Positions 8,043 to 16,832 are shown, counted from the stretch's first letter. The stretch is 34,348 nt of DNA from Prevotellaceae bacterium (GCA_031276235.1 JAISNL010000169.1:1-34348), one strand, 5' to 3'. Notes: a model not told the origin generated them from the sequence alone. Translations and numbers: made by a program.

Positions 8043-9431
8043 ATGACAGTTGATTCATACACCATAACAGACTTGCGGAAATCGTCAAACGACAGTTTCG
8101 GATTTTTCTATTTGCTCAACAATCTTGATTTGAAATCTTCGCTGTCGAAACGTTATATATATTCGCAAAATTTCATAACCGACAGGCATGAACTCGAATA
8201 CGAACTGAATAAAATAGAAGAAACAGTATCATTGCTAGACAAGCCTCAACACGACAAAATATTTTTGGCTGTTGAAAACAGGCTTTCGCAAGTTTCGGAT
8301 ATCGGCGGCACATTGCAGAATCTCGCAAATTCGATAATGTTGAGCGATGTGGAACTGTTCGAAATAAAAAAGTTTGCAATAATTGCCGATGATATAAAGC
8401 AACTTTTGAACGAATTGCATTTGGTTGATTTGCCCGATTTGACAGACGTCATAAATATACTCGACCCCGAAAAAATGCGAGTAGCAACATTCTATATTTA
8501 TGACGCCTATTCAGATAAACTTGCCGCTTTGCGAAAATTGCTGAAAGGAAAAAACGCAAATCAGTCAGCCGAATTATATCAGCAAATAATAGACCTCGAA
8601 GACGAAATACGCAGGCAACTTTGTTTGAAATTAAAGATGTATGCTCAGCCTTTGAATATCGCATTATCGCAGGTTGCATATATTGACATACTTTTGGCAA
8701 AAGCAAAACAGGCAAAAAATGAACATTTCTGCAAACCTTTTATTGCTGACAAAATCACGTCGTACAAGGCGCTGTTTAATCCGCAATTGAAAGATTCGCT
8801 GCACAGACAGGGCAAAACGTATCAACCTTTGGATATTTTGTTCGGACAATATCCGACTTTGATTACAGGCATAAACATGGGCGGCAAAACCGCGCTTCTC
8901 AAAACGCTTGCACTTGCGCAGTATCTTTGTCAGTTCGGATTTTATGTGCCTGCAACAGAAGCAAAAATTACTCTTGTTGACAAAATAATGATTTGCATAA
9001 CAGACGAACAAAATCATTTGCAGGGCTTGTCATCGTTTGCTGCAGAAATGAAAAACGTTAACAAAATATTATCCGAAATTACGGCAAATAAATCTTTGCT
9101 GGCGCTGATAGACGAACTTGCACGAACCACAAATCCTGCCGAAGGCAGCGCCATTGTAAGCGCCATGCTTGATATTCTTTTCGAACGCAAAATTTGCGCT
9201 TTTATTACCACGCACTACGATAACATTACTTCAGACTGCCGCCGCCTGCGCGTGCGCGGATTGACAGATACCGATGAAACCGTTGATGAAAAAAACATAG
9301 ACCGCCATATAGATTATTCGCTTGTTGAAGAAACGGCAACCGACGTTCCGCACGAAGCGTTGCGCATAGCAGAAATACTCGGAGTGAACGAAGATTTGAT
9401 AAGGCGGGCAAAACATAAAATGAAGAAATAA
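8043..9431 (+). CDS. MutS-family ATPase (MutS-like protein of lysine fermentation loci)
   Basis: MutS C-terminal ATPase: GINMGGKTALLKTLALAQ (Walker A), LALIDELARTTNPAEGSAI (Walker B), FITTHYDN; ends 26 bp before kamD. Confidence 0.85.
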   Translation: MTVDSYTITDLRKSSNDSFGFFYLLNNLDLKSSLSKRYIYSQNFITDRHELEYELNKIEETVSLLDKPQHDKIFLAVENRLSQVSDIGGTLQNLANSIMLSDVELFEIKKFAIIADDIKQLLNELHLVDLPDLTDVINILDPEKMRVATFYIYDAYSDKLAALRKLLKGKNANQSAELYQQIIDLEDEIRRQLCLKLKMYAQPLNIALSQVAYIDILLAKAKQAKNEHFCKPFIADKITSYKALFNPQLKDSLHRQGKTYQPLDILFGQYPTLITGINMGGKTALLKTLALAQYLCQFGFYVPATEAKITLVDKIMICITDEQNHLQGLSSFAAEMKNVNKILSEITANKSLLALIDELARTTNPAEGSAIVSAMLDILFERKICAFITTHYDNITSDCRRLRVRGLTDTDETVDEKNIDRHIDYSLVEETATDVPHEALRIAEILGVNEDLIRRAKHKMKK

Positions 9432-9457
9432 AATAAAATATGTAAAACAAAAAAAAT

Positions 9458-11020
9458 ATGCAAAAAAGTAAAATAGGACTTGATTTTGAAAAAGTGAAAC
9501 ATGCCAAACAGGTTGCCAAAAATATTGCAGCCGATGTGCAAAAATTTGTTGAAAATTATACTACCGTTGCCGTAGAGCGCACTGTTTGCCGCCTTCTGGG
9601 CATTGATGGAGTAGATGAAAATGGCGTACCTTTGCCTAATATTTTGGTTGATCAAATCAAAGAAAAAGGAGTTTTGGGAGAAGGAATAATGTTTTTTTTG
9701 GGCAATGCAATGCTCGAAACAGGTTTGCAGCCTCAACAAATAGCCGAAAAAGTTGCAAAAAACGAACTTGAAATAACAAAATTGCCCTTTAATTCTCAAG
9801 CCGAAATAGAAACAGTATTAAAACCCGCTATCGATGCAAGCATTGAACGCATCAACAACCGTAAGGCTCGGCGTGCGCACTATCTGGAAACTACAGGCGA
9901 AGGCTCGAAGCCGTATCTTTATGTAATTGTTGCAACAGGCAATATTTACGAAGATGTTGTTCAGGCTCAGGCGGCGGCGCGTCAGGGAGCGGATATTATT
10001 GCCGTTATTCGTACAACAGGTCAGAGCCTGCTCGATTATGTACCCTACGGAGCAACAACCGAAGGCTTCGGAGGAACTTATGCAACTCAGGAAAATTTTC
10101 GCATAATGCGCACCGCCCTTGACCAGACAGGTGAAGAAACAGGCAGATATATACGGCTGTGCAATTATTGCTCTGGATTGTGCATGCCAGAAATTGCTGC
10201 AATAGGAGCGCTCGAAGGTCTCGACGTTATGCTTAACGATGCCCTCTACGGAATTTTATTTCGCGACATAAACATGCAAAGAACGCTTATTGACCAGTAT
10301 TTTTCGAGAATTATCAACGGCTTTGCAGGCGTGATAATAAATACCGGCGAAGACAATTACCTTACTACCGCCGATGCCTATGAACAGGCGCATACGGTTT
10401 TGGCTTCAGACTGCATCAACGAACAACTGGCGCTTATTGCAGGTTTGCCCGAACAGCAAATGGGTTTGGGACATGCCTTTGAAATGGATCCACAACTCGA
10501 AAACGGCTTCCTTTACGAGTTGGCGCAAGCGCAAATGACCCGCGAAATATTTCCTGACGCGCCGCTTAAATATATGCCGCCCACAAAATTTATGACGGGA
10601 AACATTTTCCGCGGACATATTCAGGATGCGCTTTTCAATATGATTGGAATATGGACAAATCAAGGTTTGCAACTGCTCGGAATGCCTACAGAAGCAATTC
10701 ATACACCTTTTATGAGCGACAGATATTTGTCTATCGAAAATGCCAAATACATATTCAATAACATGAAAAATATAGGCGATGAAGTTGAATTTAAAAAAGA
10801 TGGAATAATGCAAACTCGAGCCAAAAAAGTTCTTGATGATGCTATCGCCCTGCTCGAAACCCTTGAAAAAGAAAGTTTGTTTACAGCTTTGGAAAAAGGC
10901 ATATTCGGAGATGTTAAACGCTCGAAAACCGGAGGTAAAGGGTTGGATGGCGTTGCCCCGAAAGGTAAAAAATATTTCAATTCATTTGTAGCGCTGATGA
11001 AGCAAAATAATGAAAAATGA
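9458..11020 (+). CDS. kamD: D-lysine 5,6-aminomutase alpha subunit
   Basis: 520 aa protein recognised as KamD (RKARRAHYLETTGEGSKPYLYVIVATGNIYEDVVQAQAAARQGADIIAVIRTTGQSLLDYVPYGATTEGFGGTYATQENFRIMR). Confidence 0.9.
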   Translation: MQKSKIGLDFEKVKHAKQVAKNIAADVQKFVENYTTVAVERTVCRLLGIDGVDENGVPLPNILVDQIKEKGVLGEGIMFFLGNAMLETGLQPQQIAEKVAKNELEITKLPFNSQAEIETVLKPAIDASIERINNRKARRAHYLETTGEGSKPYLYVIVATGNIYEDVVQAQAAARQGADIIAVIRTTGQSLLDYVPYGATTEGFGGTYATQENFRIMRTALDQTGEETGRYIRLCNYCSGLCMPEIAAIGALEGLDVMLNDALYGILFRDINMQRTLIDQYFSRIINGFAGVIINTGEDNYLTTADAYEQAHTVLASDCINEQLALIAGLPEQQMGLGHAFEMDPQLENGFLYELAQAQMTREIFPDAPLKYMPPTKFMTGNIFRGHIQDALFNMIGIWTNQGLQLLGMPTEAIHTPFMSDRYLSIENAKYIFNNMKNIGDEVEFKKDGIMQTRAKKVLDDAIALLETLEKESLFTALEKGIFGDVKRSKTGGKGLDGVAPKGKKYFNSFVALMKQNNEK

Positions 11021-11116
11021 TTTGCAGCCTGTATGTTGAGATTTGCAGGTACGCCGTTTATACAGAAACAACGATTTTGGCTGAAAACATTTGAACAAAC
11101 AGGGAAAGATTATTGT

Positions 11117-11162
11117 TTATTTGCATGAAAAAACATCTGTTTTTTGCTTTTCATGCAAATAA
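11117..11162. repeat. 15-bp perfect inverted repeat (stem-loop) downstream of kamD
   Basis: TTATTTGCATGAAAA (11117-11131) / TTTTCATGCAAATAA (11148-11162), 16-nt loop. Confidence 0.8.
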
Positions 11163-11207
11163 GCAACTCGTATGCCAGCATACCTTTGTCCCAAAGATGT
11201 ACAATTC

Positions 11208-11424
11208 AAAAGTACATGTGTACAATCTAAAAGTACAGATGGATTTTTCAAAAGTACACGTGTACAATCTAAAAGTACAGATGGATTCTTTAAAAGTACA
11301 TGTGTACAATCTAAAAGTACAGATGGATTCTTTAAAAGTACATGCGTACAATCTAAAAGTACAGATGGATTCTTTAAAAGTACATGCGTACAATCTAAAA
11401 GTACAGATGGATTCTTTAAAATTC
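11208..11424 (+). repeat. Tandem array: 42-bp unit made of two 21-bp half-units, about 5 copies
   Basis: AAAAGTACA starts at 11208, 11229, 11250, 11271, 11292, 11313, 11334, 11355, 11376 and 11397, all exactly 21 bp apart. Half-units AAAAGTACAYGYGTACAATCT and AAAAGTACAGATGGATTCTTT alternate; degenerate AAAATTCGG at 11418. Confidence 0.97.
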
Positions 11425-11575
11425 GGTAATGCCGTACATTGTATTACATTACCTGAAATTCTATGTGAACTGTTTATTGTGAGGGCATATTGTTGAATAC
11501 GATGCACATCCAAAATTTGAATGTACCGACACTGACAATAGTATTTTTTCTGTTATGCAATAAAAATAAAATCCA

Positions 11576-11583
11576 TACATTTG
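11576..11583 (+). promoter_or_regulatory. Bacteroidetes -7 element (TACATTTG) upstream of ubiX
   Basis: Exact TAnnTTTG 20 bp before the start at 11603. Confidence 0.55.
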
Positions 11584-11602
11584 CACAATTAATTTTAGAA
11601 AT

Positions 11603-12673
11603 ATGAAAAAACGTAAAATAATAGCAGGCATAACAGGCGCAAGCGGACAGATTTACGCCAAAACACTACTCGATGCGCTTGACATTTGTCATTCTGATTT
11701 TGACGAAATTGCCGTTGTATTTACACAAACAGGCAGGCAGGTTTTCGATTACGAAATTAATGAAGATATTAAAACATACAGGAATATCAGGATTTATGAA
11801 AACGATGATTTATTTGCTCCATTTGCTTCTGGTTCGTCTGATTACGATACGTTGATAGTCATTCCGTGTTCGATGGGAATGCTTGCACGTATTGCAAACG
11901 GATATGCCGGCGACCTTATTGCGCGTGCTGCCGCCGTGATGCTCAAAGAGCGCAGAAAACTGATTGTAGTTCCGCGCGAAACGCCATTGAACTTGATACA
12001 TATTCGCAATATGGAACAAATTACGCTTGCAGGCGGAATTGTTTGCCCCGCATCGCCGTCATTTTACTGCAAACCGCAATCAATTGCCGATGTCGCACAA
12101 ACCGTAGCGGAACGAATACTGCATTTGGCGGATATTAATATTGACGGCTACCGCTGGAATGGCAATAAACATGTTGAATATTGCAAACTGAAAAAAAATA
12201 TGGGACAGGAAACTGAAAAAAAATTTTTGGTAAAAGGCGATTTTCGTCCTTTTGTATTCAAATCGACACGCATTGTACAGGGCTATTTATCATCTGCGCC
12301 CGAACGTACGGTGCGAGTGAGAATCCAAGGCGACAAGGGATTTTTAACCATTAAAGGCTCAGGAAATGATTCGGGCGCTTCGCGGTTTGAATTTGAAAAA
12401 GAAATTAGCGTGGATGAAGCTGGAGAATTGCTTAAACTTTGCGAACCCGGAATAATTGATAAAATACGACATCTGGTAAAAGCCGAACCATATATTTACG
12501 AAGTAGATGAATTTCACGGTGAAAACAAAGGTTTAACTGTTGCCGAAATCGAATTGCCCGACGAAGATGCAATATTCGACAAACCCGAATGGCTTGGCAA
12601 GGAAGTAACAGGCGACAAACGATATTACAACTCATCGCTAATAAAAAATCCGATAGCGCCATACATTGTATAA
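11603..12673 (+). CDS. ubiX: Fused ORF: UbiX-type flavin prenyltransferase + CYTH/triphosphate tunnel domain
   Basis: N-terminal half: IIAGITGASGQIYAKTLL, VIPCSMGMLARIANGYAGDLIARAAAVMLKERRKLIVVPRETPLN. C-terminal half starts MGQETEKKFLVKGDF (ExExK) with ERTVRVRI, GFLTIKG, FEFEKEI, AEIELP, EVTGDKRYYN. No stop between them. Confidence 0.85.
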   Translation: MKKRKIIAGITGASGQIYAKTLLDALDICHSDFDEIAVVFTQTGRQVFDYEINEDIKTYRNIRIYENDDLFAPFASGSSDYDTLIVIPCSMGMLARIANGYAGDLIARAAAVMLKERRKLIVVPRETPLNLIHIRNMEQITLAGGIVCPASPSFYCKPQSIADVAQTVAERILHLADINIDGYRWNGNKHVEYCKLKKNMGQETEKKFLVKGDFRPFVFKSTRIVQGYLSSAPERTVRVRIQGDKGFLTIKGSGNDSGASRFEFEKEISVDEAGELLKLCEPGIIDKIRHLVKAEPYIYEVDEFHGENKGLTVAEIELPDEDAIFDKPEWLGKEVTGDKRYYNSSLIKNPIAPYIV

Positions 12674-12998
12674 TGCCACAAACAACCACGCAAAACATCA
12701 TTGCTCTACGGTGGTTGGTAATTTTTCTTCCATATTCTATGTATTTTTGATTTATTTTTACCAATTTTTTACGGTACTAATATACAAAATCCTGCATTAT
12801 TTTCCAAATATTTGCGCAATTATTTTATTATATATCAGCAATGTGTAGAGTTCGTAAGGAGGAATTAAATTAATATTGCATATTCAACAATAAATTCAGG
12901 AAGAAATTTCTTTGAAAGTAATGATTATCTTTATTTCTATTTTAATTATTTTTTTACAACTGGCACAAGCTACAAATAATCTGTTAAACAGCGTGTTA

Positions 12999-13814
12999 TT
13001 ATAAATCTCTTTTTTTGAGTAATTGATAAGATAAAACAATGAAAATGACAATATATACAATTGCAGCGATGCAATATTCCGCATGAAAATCGCTTAATGA
13101 AAAAACAGTTCCTCCTCTCATAAAATTTTGAAGTTTGATACCCGGAAAAGGTAATAAAGTTGCGGACGCATTACCCGGCAATAAATTGGATAAATGAAAA
13201 CTTGACCGGGAACTTATCTGCTCTATTCCTAAAATAATTACTTCGCCCAATCTCCACAAAATTACAAGCATCAAGGCAAAGCCCGACCTGCGTATCCAAA
13301 AAGCAAGCAAAGTGCAAAATGAGAAAAATACGCTGACTTTCAAAAAATATCCCAGAACAAATGTAACGCCTTTGAAAATCGAAGACGGATTTTGCGTATA
13401 AACCAAACCCAAACCCAGACAGGCAAAGAAAACAATTATCGTTGATAAAAGCGAGAAAATAAGACTTACTAATAATTTTGACAGTAAAAATTCTTTTTTT
13501 GTCAAGCCATCAATAAGGTTTTGTTTCATTGTGCGATATGTATATTCGTTTGTGATGTTTGTAATAATTATCACGCCTAAAAATATTGACCCAAAATCGG
13601 CAAAATAAGTTATGTTTTGCCAGACGTAGGGGAAAAGATATGCTCCAAATCGAGCCAAATCAAGAGACATATTGTCAACGGATGGTTTGATGACTGTTAC
13701 CAAATACCCCATTGAAGCAAGCAAGGCAAAATATATAATAATGAATATTCGAGCCGTTTTGTAATTATATATTTTATTCCATTCTATTTTTAGCAGTCGT
13801 AATATCTGTTTCAT
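12999..13814 (-). CDS. ABC-2 type transporter permease
   Basis: 271 aa multi-TM protein, 41-bp overlap with the upstream ATPase gene. Confidence 0.85.
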   Translation of the reverse strand: MKQILRLLKIEWNKIYNYKTARIFIIIYFALLASMGYLVTVIKPSVDNMSLDLARFGAYLFPYVWQNITYFADFGSIFLGVIIITNITNEYTYRTMKQNLIDGLTKKEFLLSKLLVSLIFSLLSTIIVFFACLGLGLVYTQNPSSIFKGVTFVLGYFLKVSVFFSFCTLLAFWIRRSGFALMLVILWRLGEVIILGIEQISSRSSFHLSNLLPGNASATLLPFPGIKLQNFMRGGTVFSLSDFHAEYCIAAIVYIVIFIVLSYQLLKKRDL

Positions 13815-14700
13815 TTTTTATAAGATTAAGAAATTGCTGTTCGAGATTATTTTTTCGTTTTACTAAATGATTTAAAAAAATACCTTGATTTACAAGTATT
13901 TTATTTAATTCTTCGGCATCCAAATCATTTTTTAATGTTGCCGAAACAATATCATGTCTGCGCACTATTTTTTCAAAACAAGTCATATTTTCGAGAATGT
14001 TAACGAGTTTGTCAATATTTGCTGTTCCAAGTTCAAAATAGCCAAGTTCGTTGGACATGTTTTCTACCGCGCCGCAATAAATGCTTTTGCCTTTGTTGAG
14101 TACAACCACATGCGAGCATACTTTTTCAACTTCGTCAAGCAAATGACTTGCAAGTATGATAGTTGTTCCCATGTTGGCAATTTGCCGTATTATTTCTCGG
14201 ATTTTTATAATTCCCTGCGGGTCGAGACCATTGGTCGGCTCGTCAAGAATCAGTACTTCGGGATTGTTGAGCAGAGCGGCGGCTATTGCAAGACGCTGTT
14301 TCATTCCCAGCGAAAAAGCCGAAAATCTGTCATTTTTTCGATGCAGCAAATCAACTGTTTCCAGTTTTTCATCAATTCGAGAAAAGGAAACCTGTTTGAT
14401 GGTTGCAACTGTTTGCAAATTCTTTTTTGCCGACAGATAAGGATAAAAATTGGGACGTTCGATTATTGCGCCTATTTTTTTCAGCGCATCGGAATTGTGT
14501 GTGTTGCCGAACCAGCGCCATGTGCCTTTTGTAGGATTTACCACATTAAGAATCATTCCGAGCGTTGTTGTTTTGCCGCTGCCGTTAGGTCCCAAAAGCC
14601 CGTAAACATTTCCTTTTTCAACTGAAAAACTGATATTGTCAACAGCAATCAGCGAACCGAAATGTTTGCTTAATTTATCAATTTCGAGGACAGTATTCAT
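13774..14700 (-). CDS. ABC transporter ATP-binding protein
   Basis: Walker A GPNGSGKTT, signature FSLGMKQRLAIAAALLNNPEVLILDEPTNGLDP, H-loop LASHLLDEVE. Confidence 0.95.
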   Translation of the reverse strand: MNTVLEIDKLSKHFGSLIAVDNISFSVEKGNVYGLLGPNGSGKTTTLGMILNVVNPTKGTWRWFGNTHNSDALKKIGAIIERPNFYPYLSAKKNLQTVATIKQVSFSRIDEKLETVDLLHRKNDRFSAFSLGMKQRLAIAAALLNNPEVLILDEPTNGLDPQGIIKIREIIRQIANMGTTIILASHLLDEVEKVCSHVVVLNKGKSIYCGAVENMSNELGYFELGTANIDKLVNILENMTCFEKIVRRHDIVSATLKNDLDAEELNKILVNQGIFLNHLVKRKNNLEQQFLNLIKNETDITTAKNRME

Positions 14701-14783
14701 TTATTTATATATTTATTTTTCAACAAAATTACTCTTTTTCTTTGGAAAACAAATACTTTACATTTTTTTCTATGGTCAACGTA

Positions 14784-16199
14784 TTACAGTTTTGATTCAT
14801 TTATTGACAAAATATCTGTAATGAGTTTGTTATCGGGTGAATTTTCAAAGTCAGTCCATATCGTATTTATCAGTTTTGAGATATCTTTATATCCGTCGTT
14901 GTCCGCAGCAAAATCGCTGTTATTCAATTTTTCCAAATGAGAAAAAATTGTTGCGATGGTCATTCTGTTAATATCAAACGCAGGCTGATAACCGTATTCT
15001 TTATCGTTATTTGAAACGACTTCTGAAAGTATTCCCGATTCAACCAGACTGTTTACAACCGTACGCACAATACGTGTGGGCAATGCAAGAGTTTCGGAAA
15101 TATGCGATATTTCTGGCGGAGCGCTTTGATTTTTGAAATTAACGGCAATCATGCGCATTATGAGCAGCGCCAATATTTTGCGCTGATAAAAGCTTGTATG
15201 TTCCGATTCTTTTTCGCTTTCATAGTGGTCTATATTTTGATAGGCAAAAGCAAGTTCTGCGCCAAGCAATACAATGAGCCAGCTCAGTTGCGCCCACATC
15301 AGAAACAGCGGTATGGCTGCAAAAGTTCCGTAAATTGCGCTTAATTTTGTAATCGAAACCTGCGAATAAACGTATAAATCCTGAGTCAATTGAAACAAAG
15401 AACCGGCAATTACTCCTGCAAGCAGAGCATGTGAAAATTTAACTCTTGTATTGGGCATGAACTTATAAATCAGCGCAAACAGAATCCAAACGGAAACATA
15501 AGGAATACATTCGTACAAAATATTCAATACAGGACTGATACTGTCGAGAAACGACAGCGAAGATGCAATTCCGCCTACATCATGATTTACTGCAAGCGAA
15601 ACGCTTATTGACACCATTAAAAATACGGGAGCAATGATAAACACAGCCAGATAATTTGTAATACGGTTTTTCCACGAACGCGGATTTTTTACGTTCCACA
15701 CATGGTTAAACGATTCTTCGATATGAATCAATAATTTAAGGCAAGCCCACAGCAACATTATAATTCCTATGCCGGCAATAAGCCCGTTTTTTGTGTTTTT
15801 CAAAGTAGAATCCACAAAATTCAGCACCCATTGTATAATATCCTGCTGGTCAGAAAAATTTTCAAACAAAAAAGTTCTGAGTTCTGTTTCGTAATTAAAT
15901 CCTTTTGCTATTGCAAAAACCAGCGCTGCAATCGGAATCAGCGACATCAGAGTATAATACGTTAGCGCCGAAGCGCGTACTGTTATTTTATCTTCAACGA
16001 ACGAACGTATTGCAATGATTATTATTTTCAACTGTCTGGTAAGAAATGAATCGTTTCGGCTTGGTTTTTCTTTTGTCAAATACCAAATATCGCGAGTAAC
16101 AAATCTTACAAAACGCCGTATGAAGTCCGATATAATTACAAATATGTTTATGTTTCTTTTCAACTGTTTTATGTATTCATATTTACTTTTAACAGTCAA
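14784..16199 (-). CDS. YihY/BrkB-family inner membrane protein (start uncertain)
   Basis: SALTYYTLMSLIPIAALVFAIAKGF; GTFAAIPLFLMWAQLSWLIVLLGAELAFAYQN. The annotated TTG start at 16199 overlaps a CAAAAGTA (-7-like) motif at 16197-16204. Confidence 0.88.
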   Translation of the reverse strand: MTVKSKYEYIKQLKRNINIFVIISDFIRRFVRFVTRDIWYLTKEKPSRNDSFLTRQLKIIIIAIRSFVEDKITVRASALTYYTLMSLIPIAALVFAIAKGFNYETELRTFLFENFSDQQDIIQWVLNFVDSTLKNTKNGLIAGIGIIMLLWACLKLLIHIEESFNHVWNVKNPRSWKNRITNYLAVFIIAPVFLMVSISVSLAVNHDVGGIASSLSFLDSISPVLNILYECIPYVSVWILFALIYKFMPNTRVKFSHALLAGVIAGSLFQLTQDLYVYSQVSITKLSAIYGTFAAIPLFLMWAQLSWLIVLLGAELAFAYQNIDHYESEKESEHTSFYQRKILALLIMRMIAVNFKNQSAPPEISHISETLALPTRIVRTVVNSLVESGILSEVVSNNDKEYGYQPAFDINRMTIATIFSHLEKLNNSDFAADNDGYKDISKLINTIWTDFENSPDNKLITDILSINESKL

Positions 16200-16266
16200 A
16201 AGTACAAAAATAAATATTCAAATGATGTTTATTGATGCAAAATATTTTTTATTCACAATTATTTTG

Positions 16267-16274
16267 TATTTTTG
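16267..16274 (+). promoter_or_regulatory. Bacteroidetes -7 element (TATTTTTG) upstream of tRNA-Leu(CAG)
   Basis: Exact TAnnTTTG 10 bp before the tRNA 5' end. Confidence 0.55.
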
Positions 16275-16284
16275 CGCCGTCATT

Positions 16285-16368
16285 GCCCGAATGGCGGAAT
16301 TGGCAGACGCACTAGTTTCAGGGACTAGCGACCGCAAGGTTGTGCAGGTTCGATCCCTGTTTCGGGCA
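16285..16368 (+). tRNA. tRNA-Leu (anticodon CAG)
   Basis: Acceptor GCCCGAA/TTCGGGC; anticodon arm CTAGT-TTCAGGG-ACTAG; variable arm; T-arm GGTTCGATCC. Confidence 0.93.
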
Positions 16369-16490
16369 CAGTATGAAAATGAAATTCTTATGTACAGAAA
16401 ACTGTTTTGTTTGCGGTTTCTGTATTTGTTGACAAAAATCAAGATAATATTATAAATCAATAAAATCTTGTTTTTTGAAGGTTCAAAAAA

Positions 16491-16574
16491 GCCCAGGTGG
16501 TGAAATTGGTAGACACACCACTTTGAGGGGGTGGCGCCGGTTGCGGTGTGCAAGTTCGAGTCTTGTCCTGGGCA
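16491..16574 (+). tRNA. tRNA-Leu (anticodon GAG)
   Basis: Acceptor GCCCAGG/CCTGGGC; anticodon arm CCACT-TTGAGGG-GGTGG; variable arm; T-arm with GTTCGAGTC. Confidence 0.93.
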
Positions 16575-16766
16575 CGCACAAAACTGTGTTATTATACTGA
16601 TAGCATAGTTTTATTTTTGTAAAATGTTCACATTATAAGACAGAATAAAAGACTTTTGATTTTATTAATAAAGTTGATTCTGAAACATTTTGTTGTTTTT
16701 AATACTTATTCGTTCCTTAATAATTCAGCACCTTATTGATATATAATAAAATAATTAATAAAAATA

Positions 16767-16803
16767 CTCTGGATTGCATCACCTTTCGGGTTCACAATGA
16801 CAC
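16767..16803 (-). repeat. Degenerate CATTG...GCAATCCAGA intergenic repeat, copy 2
   Basis: Reverse complement gtgtcattgtgaacccgaaaggtgatgcaatccagag shares CATTG, AAC and GCAATCCAGA with 3132..3164. Confidence 0.45.
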
Positions 16804-16832
16804 GGTGCGGGCAAAAATCGCCCCCTACCCTT

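Noticed and set aside
11208-11424. CRISPR array
   Set aside because: Units are contiguous 21/42-bp tandem repeats with no unique spacers and no cas genes in the window.
12683-12717. CAACCAC/GTGGTTG hairpin after the UbiX-CYTH ORF
   Set aside because: Only 7 bp with a 21-nt loop; too weak to call as a terminator from sequence alone.
13774-13814. 41-bp overlap between ABC ATPase and permease genes as a possible annotation error or frameshift
   Set aside because: Both proteins look complete; moderate overlaps in ABC operons are common and may only reflect the chosen permease start.
14784-16199. Ribonuclease BN annotation
   Set aside because: This membrane family (YihY/BrkB) was historically called RNase BN, but sequence here supports only the YihY membrane family.
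16015-16553. ORFs 16015..16455 (+) and 16218..16553 (-)
   Set aside because: They run through the two clear tRNA-Leu genes and have no recognisable protein features.
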